Shown: positions 23,759 through 34,500, numbered from the stretch's first letter. The stretch: DNA of 64,000 nt from an uncultured Bacilli bacterium (GCA_910583745.1 CAJTZC010000001.1:124001-188000), one strand, 5' to 3'. Program-made: numbers and translations. Notes: a model not told the origin generated them from the letters alone.

Positions 23759-24784
23759 TTAATTATTGTTTAATTTTTCAGCAATTTCATTGATTTTATT
23801 AATAGATTTTAAATACTCTTTTTCGATTGAAGTAAGTTCTTTTATCTGATACTTTCCATATTCTAGTTTTGCCTTTTCTATTGCTTCCTTATGACTAATT
23901 TTACCTGCATTTAAGAGAATATTAGCATCTAGAGAGTCTAATATTTTATCTAACTGATTAATATAATCTTTCATCCTCATAGGTTTATGTTTCATTGCTT
24001 GAAATTCAGCAAAATCAAAATATCCTGAAACTAAATTGTTTAACATCAAAAGTTCTTCTTCTGTTAAATAATTTTTAGCAATTTCTATATCATTAATACT
24101 TGGCAATTCTCCTTTAAAACTAGTAAGACCCATAAATGGTTTATTTGCATCAACACGATTATAGATAACTTCTGCTGCAGTGTTTCCATGTGCCGCAAAA
24201 TGGAATTTGTTCTGTACAATTTTAAAGAATCTTATAGTTTCGGGAGCATTAGGATTATAATCAATTGCAGTAGCATACAAATCAAGAACTTGTCTATATA
24301 ATACTTTTTCACTTGATCGGATATCTTTAATGCGGTTTATTAATTCATAAAAGTATTTTCCACCACCTAAATTTTTAAGACGCTCATCATCCATAGTATA
24401 TCCTTTAATTATGTATTCTTTAATTCTTGCAGTTGCCCATTTTCTGAATCTTACACCCTCTAAAGATTTAACACGGTACCCTACGCTTATTATTACATCT
24501 AAATTATAATAATCAATATTTCTTTCGACTTTCCTAATTCCTTCTTTTTGAACTGTTGCAAAATTTGCAATAGTTGAAACATTTCGTTCTAATTCACCTT
24601 CTTCAAAAATATTTTTTATGTGCCTAGAAATTACAGATTTATCCCTTCCAAATAATCTTGTCATTTGTTCCAAAGATAACCAAACTGTTTCTCCTTCTAA
24701 ATTTACATCTAGTTTAATATTCCCATTTGTTGACTCATAAATAAGCAATTCTGTTTTATTTTCTTTTATCAATTCATTTTTCAT
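23759..24784 (-). CDS. RhuM-family protein
   Basis: The 341-aa protein belongs to the RhuM family. It has the N-terminal winged-helix region LEGETVWLSLEQMTRLFGRDK and then SVISRHIKNIFEEGEL, the conserved YYNLDVIISVGYRVKS, FRKWATARIKEYIIKGY, and a C-terminal Fic-like or helical domain (FAAHGNTAAEVIYNRVDA). RhuM proteins are widespread in islands; the name comes from a Salmonella pathogenicity island and their molecular role is unclear. AAGGAGGTTTGGA precedes the ATG. It is AT-rich like the island and lies between the duplicated methyltransferase ends. Confidence 0.85.
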   Translation of the reverse strand: MKNELIKENKTELLIYESTNGNIKLDVNLEGETVWLSLEQMTRLFGRDKSVISRHIKNIFEEGELERNVSTIANFATVQKEGIRKVERNIDYYNLDVIISVGYRVKSLEGVRFRKWATARIKEYIIKGYTMDDERLKNLGGGKYFYELINRIKDIRSSEKVLYRQVLDLYATAIDYNPNAPETIRFFKIVQNKFHFAAHGNTAAEVIYNRVDANKPFMGLTSFKGELPSINDIEIAKNYLTEEELLMLNNLVSGYFDFAEFQAMKHKPMRMKDYINQLDKILDSLDANILLNAGKISHKEAIEKAKLEYGKYQIKELTSIEKEYLKSINKINEIAEKLNNN

Positions 24785-24813
24785 TCCAAACCTCCTTATT
24801 TTTTAAATAATTA

Positions 24814-25448
24814 TTAATACTTTTGCAGAATAAATTCCCAAGTATATTTTTTTCTTCCTTTACGAGTAGTTTCATTTTCATTTAATATAATTACATTCCA
24901 GTTTTTGGTTAATTTATCAAATTGTTCTTGATTAAATAATCTTTTATGTTGTTCTTTTACTGGATTGTAGTAAAAATTTTCTTCTACCTTAATATAATCA
25001 TCATTAACATATTCATTTTTATCAGAGTTTACCCTTCCAATAAATAAGCCACCTCTTCAAGAGTTTTATAAATAGAATCAAATATTTCCATTGTTTTATT
25101 CATATCAAAATAATGAATAGACAAGTTAGCATTTATTAATCCTACTGAATTAGATTCAAATGGTAAGCCATCAACAATATCAAAATTCATTATATTAGCA
25201 TTAGGATACATTGCTTTAAACTTATTTGTTGCTTTTTCTGAAAAATCACATGATATTACATTAAAACCACGCTCAAATAACCATATTGAATCTTGACCTA
25301 AACCACATCCTAAATCAATAGCATTTTTATTATTTATATTACAAATAATATCATTATATTTTTCCATCCATATATCATTTAAAAAGTCTTTTTCTGATTC
25401 CTTTAGATTACTATAATATATTTCATCCCAATATTTTTTATCGCTCAT
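24814..25448 (-). pseudogene. Class I SAM-dependent methyltransferase with a one-base frameshift
   Basis: Translation starts at ATG 25448 (AAGGAGATTAAAATT). The N-terminal half has the SAM-binding motif AIDLGCGLGQDS and a later NIMNFDIVDGLPF. After IYKTLEEV the frame ends at 25029. One base over it continues GGLFIGRVNSDKNEYVNDDY, then YYNPVKEQHKRLF, and ends EFILQKY at 24814. Restoring one G in GAGGTGGC gives a continuous 212-residue TehB-like methyltransferase. It is broken but recently so, since no other lesion is visible. Confidence 0.8.
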
Positions 25449-25618
25449 AATTTTAATCTCCTTACTAGTCATCTATTTGACCATTTTTTCATTCTAGCAT
25501 AACTATACAACACATACCAGTTAGGGTGGTATGAAGAAACATATTCTCCACAGACAACCCCACAATATTTTTTTCAAAAATTAGTAAAAATATCAATAAT
25601 TTATCCGTTTTTTTATCA

Positions 25619-25702
25619 TTTTTTGACCCCTACTGAATAGTTGATTTTCCCTTTATTTATAATGGTTTATCGCCTATTTAACACGCATACACATTCAACG
25701 TG
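25619..25702 (-). repeat. 3' end of the rRNA methyltransferase gene (att-like, proximal copy)
   Basis: This overlaps the real gene end at 25667. On the minus strand it reads ...HVECVCVLNRR stop, then AACCATTATAAATAAAGGG and TTCAGTAGGGGTC. The 18-base core differs by one base from 4475-4492, beside the integrase remnant, which links the two accessory regions to one integrase family. Confidence 0.8.
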
Positions 25703-26866
25703 ATATGTATAGCTGAACATGTCCAGTAGATGAAGACTTTCTGTAGAATAGTTTTCTTTTAAAGTATTTAAATCTCTAGCGAGTGTAACAGGGTCGCAGG
25801 AGATATAGATTATCTTTTTCGGATTTATCTTTATGATAGAATTTAAAGCTTCTGTAGTCAGGCCACTTCTCGGTGGGTCTATAATGATGGTGTCAATCGA
25901 ATCTTTAATCTGTTCGATGGCTTTGTAAGCGTCTCCGAGCATGAAATTGACATTCTCAATTTTATTCATCTTTGCATTGACAAGTGCATCCTTGACAGCA
26001 TTTTCGACTATTTCGATAGCATACACTTTTTTTGCTTTTCTGCTCGCGATGATGCTCAACGTTCCGACGCCCGAACACATATCGAGAACAGTATCTCCCC
26101 CGTCTATATTGGCACTTAGCAGTTTAAAAAGTTCGGCATTTATATATCTGTTGATTTGGAAGAACGAATTATACGTCTCTTTGAACAAAGTGTTGTCGAT
26201 GATTTCGATAAAATGGTCCGCGCCAAATAAGAGAGTACCGTTGTATACAATTCCAACCAGTTTGCATTTCTCTCTCAAAGGCTCGATTTCGATGTTGGCT
26301 TCCCCTTCTGATGTGATATGCAGGATGATTTCGCCATTATAGTTGGATTTAATCGTAATCGTGCCGTTTTCTACGTGTAACAGGTTCGTAGACCGCATAA
26401 TTACGTTTATCGCTTTTTCCGCATTTAAACATCTGTCTATCTCGACGATTTGGTGACTTCCCTTTTCGAAGAATCCATATATGCCATTCTTTACTTGCAG
26501 TTCTATTTTATTTCTATAAAAATCTCTGTTTTTATTTTTAATCACTTCGATATCTGGTTTCAGACCACAGTATTTTTCTAAAATCTCTGAAACCTTGTTT
26601 TTTTTGAAGTCTAAAGTATCCTCGTAAGACATGTGTCTGAGATGGCAGCCTCCACATCTATCATAGAAAGGACATTTGCTCTTGACTCTTTGAGGACTTT
26701 TCACTTTATAGTCTATGACTTTGGCCTCGGTCCATTTAGAAGTCTGTTTTGTCTCTTCGACTTCGACGATTTCACCAGGAACGGCATTTTCGACAAAGAT
26801 AATCTTGTCGCCGTGATGAGCGATTCCTCGACCGTGGTGGTCGTATTTTTTTATCTCTAATTCCAT
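25667..26866 (-). CDS. rlmD: 23S rRNA (uracil-C5)-methyltransferase, RlmD/RlmCD family
   Basis: The 399-aa enzyme methylates uracil C5 in 23S rRNA using SAM. It has an N-terminal TRAM domain (KKYDHHGRGIAHHGDKIIFV), a [4Fe-4S] cysteine set CPFYDRCGGCHLRHM with a later cysteine, a SAM motif DMCSGVGTLSIIA, DPPRSGL, and the catalytic SCDPVTLARD with C nucleophile. Length and order are normal. The start has AAGAGGTGACAG before the ATG. The 3' end serves as an integration-like site: a copy of its last codons lies 2 kb away beyond the RhuM island. The pseudouridine synthase gene lies 3 bp upstream. Confidence 0.92.
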   Translation of the reverse strand: MELEIKKYDHHGRGIAHHGDKIIFVENAVPGEIVEVEETKQTSKWTEAKVIDYKVKSPQRVKSKCPFYDRCGGCHLRHMSYEDTLDFKKNKVSEILEKYCGLKPDIEVIKNKNRDFYRNKIELQVKNGIYGFFEKGSHQIVEIDRCLNAEKAINVIMRSTNLLHVENGTITIKSNYNGEIILHITSEGEANIEIEPLREKCKLVGIVYNGTLLFGADHFIEIIDNTLFKETYNSFFQINRYINAELFKLLSANIDGGDTVLDMCSGVGTLSIIASRKAKKVYAIEIVENAVKDALVNAKMNKIENVNFMLGDAYKAIEQIKDSIDTIIIDPPRSGLTTEALNSIIKINPKKIIYISCDPVTLARDLNTLKENYSTESLHLLDMFSYTYHVECVCVLNRR

Positions 26867-26869
26867 CTG

Positions 26870-27589
26870 TCACCTCTTATATCGATAGAGCTCGACGACT
26901 TCTTTACGTGTCAAGGTTCTGTACTCTCCACTTAAGAGCGTTCCGAGACTCAACGTTCCATAGTAAGTTCGTGTGAGTTTTACGACATCGTACCCTAGAT
27001 GTTCGAATAACCTTCTGATTATACGATTTCTCCCCTCGTGAATCGTTATCTCCACGAAGCAAGTATCGTTTTTCGTGTCCTTCTTCTTAATCTTTATATG
27101 CGATACTTTTACTGGTCTACCGTCGATTTTTACTCCCTCTTTGATGGCAAAAAAGTCTTTCATCTCTAGATTTCTATCGAGCTTCGCGAGGTATGTCTTC
27201 GGCACTTTCGAATTCGGATGGGTCAAGATGTTTGTCAGTTCTCCATCGTTTGTAAGAAGAAGCAATCCCGTCGTATCGTAATCGAGGCGTCCTATTGGAA
27301 ATATCCGTTTGTCTGTATTTATAATGTCGACCACTGTTTTGCGATTTTTGTCATCTGTGACAGCACTGATTGTCTCGCGTGGTTTGTTCAAAAGAAAGTA
27401 AACTTTCTCGTTGGAAAAAGTAATCAAATTTCCTTCGACGAGAATTTCATCGCCTTTCTTTGCCTTCGTACCCAGTTCTCTCACGACTTTACCATTGACG
27501 GATACTTTTCCTTTCGAAATTAACTCTTCGGCTTTTCGTCTTGAAGTGTATCCTGATTCTGCGATTATTTTTTGTAAACGTTCTTCCAT
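26870..27589 (-). CDS. rluB: 23S rRNA pseudouridine synthase, RsuA/RluB family
   Basis: The 239-aa protein has an N-terminal S4 RNA-binding domain (RLQKIIAESGYTSRRKAEEL) and the RsuA catalytic domain with GRLDYDTTGLLLLTNDGEL, where the Asp is catalytic, and HEGRNRIIRRLFEHLGY. It isomerises uridine in 23S rRNA. It is directly upstream of the rRNA methyltransferase, so both rRNA-modifying enzymes are co-expressed. Confidence 0.92.
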   Translation of the reverse strand: MEERLQKIIAESGYTSRRKAEELISKGKVSVNGKVVRELGTKAKKGDEILVEGNLITFSNEKVYFLLNKPRETISAVTDDKNRKTVVDIINTDKRIFPIGRLDYDTTGLLLLTNDGELTNILTHPNSKVPKTYLAKLDRNLEMKDFFAIKEGVKIDGRPVKVSHIKIKKKDTKNDTCFVEITIHEGRNRIIRRLFEHLGYDVVKLTRTYYGTLSLGTLLSGEYRTLTRKEVVELYRYKR

Positions 27590-27675
27590 AAGTTATTCCT
27601 CCGATGTGTATATTTTACCATAAAAGCGCGCTCTTATCAAACAATGCCGGAGGACTTGTCATCTTTGAAGAACAA

Positions 27676-27700
27676 AAAAAGAGAGGATTTCCTCTCTAGG
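27676..27700 (-). terminator. Terminator of the surface-protein operon
   Basis: On the minus strand AGAGAGGA and TCCTCTCT pair around two A residues and are followed by T7. The stem begins inside the stop codon of the last gene (27696). Confidence 0.9.
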
Positions 27701-29678
27701 CTGTTATGCCTTCTTCTTCGACAATTTTTGTCTCATCTTTGAAGTCATTTTCTTTTCCGTCTGTAAGAGGTAGTTCTATACAGGGAATTTGAACTCCTAC
27801 TTCAATCGGGCAAGACTTCGTCTCCTTTGTATCTAACTCTTTTTCTATTAAAGGGTTTGATACGACTCCTTCGAGTGGCTTATTGTTCAAGAACTTCACT
27901 TGCATATTGTTGATGATTTCACTTTCTGGAATAATCGGAGTTGTTTCTTCCTCTGATTCCACTTCGTCTGATGAGGGTTCATTTGTTTTCGCTGCTTCTA
28001 AAATCTTATCTTTATTGATAGATATCGTTACAGTTTTCGTCGCTTCGTCTTCTGTAATTGTACTATTCGTATCGTCCAAGACCAAATTGAAGTACATAGC
28101 CAGTCTCTCTTTTATTGCATCGACTTCACTTACATTCTCTTTGTATACGACTTGAATATCGAGTGTGTTGTTGGTTGTATTGCTAGAGAATGTTATATCT
28201 AAATCGCTTTCCAAAGATTCCAATGTTACCAAATTGTAGTTTCCTACGTCTGGGTCTGATGTAACTTTGATAAGAAGGTATTTTTTATTTCCTATTATAT
28301 TTCCATCTGCATCGTAGTTCGAATTGTCATATATGAAGTAATCTGTGAACGCTGTATAAGAACCGGCAGTCGAGTTTTTCGTAACAGAAGTTCTTAACTC
28401 TTTGTTGTTCGCACCAACTTGCAAGTCTTCGACTGTTTTGGCAGATATGATGTCGGATGCATATAAACTATATGTAAATACTCTCCACTTGTATCCCATA
28501 TCCAATGTATAATCTAGCTTTATCACATTTGGTGTGTTAAAGTTCAATGCAATTGGTAGTGTATAGCTATTTAATGATATACCGTTTGGCTCGACTCTCG
28601 TTATCGATTTCGGTTTCGGATCGGTATTCTCATAGATAAAGCCTTTTACATTGCCGCCGCTTCTTTTAACTATATAATCATAGACAGAAGTTGCATTTTC
28701 TTTCGAATCAGTGTAGTAATTGTCTAAATAAACTTTCAGAGCATTTCTTACATCGTCTTCTTCCGTCGCGGAGAAGTAGAAAGTACCGTTTCTATGTTGT
28801 CTTTTCGATTCTACATAACCTAAGAAGTTAGGGTCAAATCTAAAGTCTACGATGTATTTTTCTCTCGTCTCTGTCGGTTCATAGAGAATTATATCTAATC
28901 CAACTAATTTTGCCAATGGAATACTTTTTATAAAACTATCTTTATTCGATAAATCCAATGGATAAATGTAATCGTTTATTGATTCTAATGTTTCCGTTCC
29001 ACTTGCGACAATATTATTGAAATAATTTTGAAATTCAGAAAATACTGTATCAAGTGTTCCTTCGGTTCTAACATAGCCTGGAGGGAGTATCGGATCTTCT
29101 CCGACTGGCGGATTAGGATCGTACCCTACTTTATCGTAGTATTCGTCCAATGTTCCACCGAAGTAATCGAATTTCCAGTATATGAACTTCTCTTCATTTG
29201 AAAACTTTTCGTATACTTTAATAGGAACTGTTACTTTACCACCATTGTTATTAGCAATGCTCTCTGGAATACAATCTATTTCGACATTGATATCTCTTTT
29301 CATGTCGTTGTTCAATACGAGTACTGTAGAACCCATGTTAGAGTCTACATCGTTATTGTATACGAGACAATACTTAGGTACTTCTATGAAATATGTGTCT
29401 GTTTTTTCTGTATTTGTCACAGGTCTCAGTATTTCATTTCTATTGAAATTTAATTTTAAATATAAATTTTCACCCGTAGAGTTTTGTTCATGATTTAATT
29501 CTGTGGAACCGCCGTATAGGTTGTTTATGCTCGAATTAAATTTTAATACTGTCTCATCGTCGGAATTCTTAATGAATCTAGAATTAGTATCAGGATAAAG
29601 GGTTAAACCGATTGAACCTAAAACTAATGATGTAAACAGTGTTACCTTTAAAATCTTTTTCGTCTTATAATTATTCAT
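27696..29678 (-). CDS. Large exported protein of the SipW/TasA-type locus
   Basis: The 660-aa protein has an N-terminal hydrophobic segment (ILKVTLFTSLVLGSIGLTL) followed by YPDTNSRF, consistent with a SipW-type signal. The rest is extracellular in character: many Asn, Thr and Ser, few cysteines (CLVY, IDC, a late SCPIEVGVQIPC pair), and acidic stretches such as EPSSDEVESEEETTP near residue 580. It has no LPxTG or C-terminal membrane anchor. It is last in the seven-gene operon and ends in a strong terminator. I cannot name a domain. Confidence 0.6.
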   Translation of the reverse strand: MNNYKTKKILKVTLFTSLVLGSIGLTLYPDTNSRFIKNSDDETVLKFNSSINNLYGGSTELNHEQNSTGENLYLKLNFNRNEILRPVTNTEKTDTYFIEVPKYCLVYNNDVDSNMGSTVLVLNNDMKRDINVEIDCIPESIANNNGGKVTVPIKVYEKFSNEEKFIYWKFDYFGGTLDEYYDKVGYDPNPPVGEDPILPPGYVRTEGTLDTVFSEFQNYFNNIVASGTETLESINDYIYPLDLSNKDSFIKSIPLAKLVGLDIILYEPTETREKYIVDFRFDPNFLGYVESKRQHRNGTFYFSATEEDDVRNALKVYLDNYYTDSKENATSVYDYIVKRSGGNVKGFIYENTDPKPKSITRVEPNGISLNSYTLPIALNFNTPNVIKLDYTLDMGYKWRVFTYSLYASDIISAKTVEDLQVGANNKELRTSVTKNSTAGSYTAFTDYFIYDNSNYDADGNIIGNKKYLLIKVTSDPDVGNYNLVTLESLESDLDITFSSNTTNNTLDIQVVYKENVSEVDAIKERLAMYFNLVLDDTNSTITEDEATKTVTISINKDKILEAAKTNEPSSDEVESEEETTPIIPESEIINNMQVKFLNNKPLEGVVSNPLIEKELDTKETKSCPIEVGVQIPCIELPLTDGKENDFKDETKIVEEEGITA

Positions 29679-29699
29679 GTTTAATCCCCCTTCCTGTTA

Positions 29700-30374
29700 T
29701 TATCTATCTCTTTGGATAGCAGAATATCCTATTTTTACTACTTCCAAATCGAGTTCTTTATTGGTACCAAACACTTTATCTAAATCGCAGGCTTCTTCGG
29801 TCGTCTCTTTACAATTATACTTTACGACAACCTTATATGTAGATTCGCCCTTTGATGTATATATTGTATCTCTTTTTATCGATAATGTCAAATCTGATTC
29901 TTCAATTCCAGTGTCAAATCCTGTATTATCGCTGAGGCATACATAGCCGTTTTCGCACGATTTGGTCTCGCCATCATAAATTTTGGTTTGCTTAGTAATT
30001 GGTGTTCCATCACCTTGTACTTCCGTTTCAATCTCACTTATCTCGATTAATTCAAATTTATTTAATATGGCGAACGTCAATATCAAATCGGCTTCGGTCT
30101 CAATTTCTTCTGAGTTTACTGTAAAGTAGAATGGAATTCTTTGACCAGTCGGTCTATATTCGTTTAAGCATTCCTTATCTGCACTTGGACACTCTAACTG
30201 TTCCGTAAAGACATTAAATTTAGGAACTGTCGCCGAATCCGGGTCAGCCATCATGCTTGTAATATATTTTGAATAGGTTATCACAGATGTAAGAAGCGCC
30301 ATGACTCCTACATACATGAATAACCATTTTCGTAAATTAGATTTGAACCTCTTACTCTGTAATAATCCTTTCAT
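29700..30374 (-). CDS. Minor TasA-like exported subunit with SipW-type signal
   Basis: The 224-aa protein starts at ATG 30374 (TAGGTGAATACT). The signal reads WLFMYVGVMALLTSVITYSK and then YITSMMADPDSATVPKFNV, the form recognised by SipW-like peptidases (TYxKY with mature part x-VxxFxV). The mature part is beta-rich with paired cysteines (CPSADKEC, CENGYVC, CKETTEEAC). It follows the signal-peptidase gene by 20 bp and is probably a substrate of it. Confidence 0.7.
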   Translation of the reverse strand: MKGLLQSKRFKSNLRKWLFMYVGVMALLTSVITYSKYITSMMADPDSATVPKFNVFTEQLECPSADKECLNEYRPTGQRIPFYFTVNSEEIETEADLILTFAILNKFELIEISEIETEVQGDGTPITKQTKIYDGETKSCENGYVCLSDNTGFDTGIEESDLTLSIKRDTIYTSKGESTYKVVVKYNCKETTEEACDLDKVFGTNKELDLEVVKIGYSAIQRDR

Positions 30375-30393
30375 AGTATTCACCTACTCTTTA

Positions 30394-31539
30394 TTATTTT
30401 TTTGAAGATGTCGTCTTCGTTTTAGTAGTTTTGGTACTGCTAGCAACTTTTTTTGCTGCCGGCTTCTTCGTTGTAGAAGTGCTCGTTATTTTTGGAGTGG
30501 TCGTCTTCTTTGTCGTCGTTGTTTTTATAGAACTTACCTTTTTTACTGTTGAAGTCTTCGTCGTCCTCTTTCCTTCTATCTTTTTAGGAGAATTCGTTGC
30601 GACTTTTTTGGTCGTCTTTGTAGCAGTTTTCTTAGGCTCGCTCTTCGTCGTCTTCGCTTTACTAGCGATTGTCTTCGTAGAAGATTTTGACGACGTTTTT
30701 GCAGTGCTCTTACTACTCGTTTTCGTATTTGCAGTTTTCTTAGAAGTATCTTCTTTTTTGGTCGTCTTGACTGTCGACTTTTTCGTGGTCTTCTTAGGTG
30801 TTTCTTCTTTTGCTACTACAGCGGCCTTTTTCGGAGCAGCCTTCTTGGATTCGACAACTTGCGTTTCTTGTACTTCTGATTCGACTTTTTCTTCTACTTT
30901 CTTTTTTGTCGGTCTCTTAATCGGCTTTCTCTCGACTGTTTTAGGAACTTCGAGTACGACTTCCGTCTCTTCTTTCTTACTTGCCTCGAATTCATTTTTG
31001 GCTTTTAAGAATTCTTCAAATTCTTTTTCCTCTTCACTTTTAATAGGATTCCCTTCACTATCTGTGCTCACTAGAACACAAATTAGAACACCGATTATAA
31101 GTATTAAGACCATCGTCATAGGACTTTGGAATGCTTTCAGCAAAAATCCTAAGCCTTGTATTCTAAACACAAATTTACCTACAATTTTACTCGTATGGAA
31201 TTCTGGGTCAGGAGATTCGTTGTTATCACCTTGGGTGATGACGATATCTCCTGTCCTAGATATAATTCTGTGTGTTACAAATGAACCGTTTTCATCGTAG
31301 AATGTCACTATGTCGTTTGCGTTGTAAATTTTATCTTTCGTATCTATTATTATCATATCGCCGATATGTATACTTGGTTCCATCGAACCGGATACGACTT
31401 CTAGCATGGAGTATCCTCCAACTGTCGTCATATCATTTTTTAATACTTTTAAATTGACGAAATTGTAGATGTTGAAAGTCAGTATCAACGCTAATAGTAC
31501 ATAGACTATTGCAACCCCAACTTTTTTAATTCTTTTCAT
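30394..31539 (-). CDS. sipW: SipW-like signal peptidase with a long Lys/Thr-rich cytoplasmic tail
   Basis: The 381-aa protein is an S26B (ER-type) signal peptidase: an N-terminal membrane helix (VAIVYVLLALILTFNIYNF), catalytic Ser in VVSGSMEPSIHIGD, catalytic His in FVTHRII, and a GDNN box (VITQGDNNESPDPE). A second helix at about residues 142-160 (MTMVLILIIGVLICVLV) follows. The last 220 residues are a low-complexity tail, acidic at first, then a run of Lys, Thr, Ser and Ala units such as KTTKKEDTSKKTANTKTSSK. By topology the tail is cytoplasmic. It resembles histone H1-like tails, with no known role in SipW. Ordinary SipW is about 190 aa. Confidence 0.85.
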   Translation of the reverse strand: MKRIKKVGVAIVYVLLALILTFNIYNFVNLKVLKNDMTTVGGYSMLEVVSGSMEPSIHIGDMIIIDTKDKIYNANDIVTFYDENGSFVTHRIISRTGDIVITQGDNNESPDPEFHTSKIVGKFVFRIQGLGFLLKAFQSPMTMVLILIIGVLICVLVSTDSEGNPIKSEEEKEFEEFLKAKNEFEASKKEETEVVLEVPKTVERKPIKRPTKKKVEEKVESEVQETQVVESKKAAPKKAAVVAKEETPKKTTKKSTVKTTKKEDTSKKTANTKTSSKSTAKTSSKSSTKTIASKAKTTKSEPKKTATKTTKKVATNSPKKIEGKRTTKTSTVKKVSSIKTTTTKKTTTPKITSTSTTKKPAAKKVASSTKTTKTKTTSSKK

Positions 31540-31549
31540 CTTTTCTCAC

Positions 31550-34500
31550 CTAATTTTTTAAACACTCATTGTTGTAAATCGTGTATTCGATGCCTACGCT
31601 TATAGAGTACATGTTGTTTATCGGATTGTTTCCGGCTTCTGTACCAATCGATGTATCTACTTCGTCTGAAAGTTCTACCCATCTCCATAGAATGGCTATC
31701 TCTTTTTCTTGGCCTGGTTCAATCTTTATGATTTTACCTGTACGATCTTCTTCAATTTTGTCTTCGTTTGTACCCAATGTTCTAAAATCTACTGCAACGT
31801 CTCCGCCTGTTTTACCGTCGTTCAATACCTTGTATAAATCGTCAGTATATTTTGCGAACGTATTCGTAATTTCTTTATTTTTAAGATAGTAGAACGTTTT
31901 GGTTTCGTCATCTGGGTCTGTCGCTTTGACGATATAGCCCATGTTTAAGCATCCTTTTGGTGTACATACTGTTTTGGTTTCAGAAATCTTTATTCCTGTC
32001 AAATAGACAATTTGATTTGTCGTATTTTTGATTACCGCTGTATAAGAACCGTTTGCACTCGGATAAATCAGATTGTCGACTGGATTTCCTTTTTCGTCGA
32101 GTTTTTTTTCTCCAAAAATCGGTACATCTTCTAGCCAAAGAATTTTATCTTTTATATCTGTTTCGATGTCGATGACTTTCTTCTCTGTCGAATAGATAGC
32201 ATAGAGTTTCAAGTCTGTTCCATTTCCACTTATTATAGAAGTTTTGGTATATTCCACGTCTTCTGGTTTTGCATCGGCATTCGTGCTATAACCTTTGAAT
32301 TCATAGAAAGAACAATTGTCTTCTGAAGTTACATATGGCGCAAGCTCTCCACTTAAGTCAAGTTCTTCTGTCTGTTCGATTTCATAAGTCGCTTCTGTGA
32401 CTGGCTCTATTGTGCCATCGCCCAACTCTTTTTCAAAGAACTTTCCGTAATAGGTCTTGGTTCCGTCTACGACTTTGTTTGCATAGAGAGTAATCAGTCT
32501 CGTTGCGACGACATGTAAAGCAGTCTTTGTCGATTTGACTGTATGTCCATTTACGACAGCTGTAAACGTTAATTTTGTATCTCCTGGTGTATTACCCTTT
32601 ACTTTAATCTTGATAAAGTCTGGGTTTTGTTCTCCATCTGGGTCGAACTCTAATGAAGAAATGAGAGCAGGATTTTCGACTTGTGCTTTCAAGCATACTT
32701 TACCATCGGTTGAACATATGCTTATTGAATCTGTACCTTTTATTATCTTCGTGCTATCGAGATTGTTGTTTTTGAATAGTGATGTCTCTACGATAACTGT
32801 TTCGAAGCTCGTCTTTCCACTGTTTACTTTTACCGTGTAAGATGGTGCTTGTACGTTTAAGACATAATCGTTCGATTTTACTGTCAACGTCGCTGTCGTC
32901 TCTTTGTATCCATCTTTTGTAGCTTTTAATTCGTAAGAACCGACGGCATTTGGTTTTACTGTTATCTTGTTTCCATCTCTTTCGATTTGGGCTTCCGGAT
33001 TTATCGTGATTGCCACATTTTCGTATGCGCTTGTCACATCTGTTCCCAATTGGTTCTCGCTATAGACGACTGAACCATTGCTATTGATAGAGGCTGTCTT
33101 TTCCTTAATGACGTATACGATTGGATTGCAGCCGTCTTCTAGAGTACAAGTATAACTCGTACTTTCGAATTCGATGGAACGTTCAGGTCTATATATTTTG
33201 ACGGTTATCGTTTTATCGACTCCTGCTTCGCTTCCTGTAATCGTAAGTATGTTCCATCCTGGGTTGAGTTCTAGTGTGCTCATATCGTCTGTTTCAGGCG
33301 TACATACTGTACCATCTTCATTACACAATTTATAAGAGTCCACTTGGCTTCCATTCGGAACTTTGACTGTGATAGGAATCTTCTTCTTGTCGAATGAATC
33401 GACTGTCGCGTAGTAATATCCTCCGATTGGAGTCAATGTCGACCCATCGAGTTCAATCGTTATTTTATCGTCTGGTGTCGGAGTGCTATCTGGCTTTTTG
33501 ACGACTGTTGCAGTGTAACTGTTCGTCGTCGTTCCATCTTGCGCGGTGACTTTGACTGTGACTTTTACGGTTGAATCTGGCGACATATTGTTCAACGCAT
33601 TGTTCAATTCCTGTAAAGTATTGTATTTCGTAGTACCGATAAAGTATTCGACTGTCGAAAGATTGTCTGTAGGCGTAACGGCAACATTTATCGTGTCGTT
33701 AGCTTCAAACTCTACTGTTCCACCGCCTAGAACGGAAGTTCCACCGATTGTGAATGCATCGAGAGTCGCTGTGCTAGGTAATGTTTCTGTTTTATCGGCT
33801 TTTTTGATTATGACATCGTAACTCTTCGATTCGCCGTTCATGCTGACCGTAACTTTTACGACGTTTGCACCTGGAATCAGGTTGTTTACATCGACAGTGC
33901 CATCACTATTTGGAGTTAATGTCTTACCATTATATGTATATGTAATTGTTGCTCCATTGTTCGTAGGTATGGCATTCAATTTAACAGAATTTGTGTCTGC
34001 GGCGACGTCGGCTTTGTAAGTCGTGTCGGAGAGATACTTATCTATCTTATTTCCATCTACCAATACTTCTTTTAAGCTCAAATCTTTTTGTGCTTCGGCA
34101 TCTTGTTCACGTATGATTGTGACGACGTAATCTCTCGAATTTCCGAGACCATCTGTCGCTTTGATTATCACTTTGTTCTCTCCCGGTTTTAATCCAGAAA
34201 TGTCGATATTTTTGCCATCCGTCCATACTCCGTTGTAGTAGTAGGAAACATTTGTACCTGTACTTGCTTCGGCGAGCAATTTTATATCCGTAATGTCTTT
34301 TCCAACGATTACAGTGTAATCCATTTGGTTGGAGTTAAACGCAGGATTCAATTTTCCATCTGAACCGACGACAGATAAGTTGTCTAATGTATTCGAACCG
34401 ACACCTGTATAAGGGTTGGATGCTCTATTGATGTTTACTGTGTATTCTGTGCTCTCAGACCCGTTTGTAACGGTGACGATGACTTTATTGTCTCCGACTT

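Noticed and set aside
30431..31300. Plus-strand 289-codon open frame with a Val/Phe-rich product
   Set aside because: It is antisense to the Lys/Thr-rich tail of the signal peptidase. Codon bias there (AAA/ACT/TCG repeats) opens the opposite frame artificially, and no ribosome site fits.
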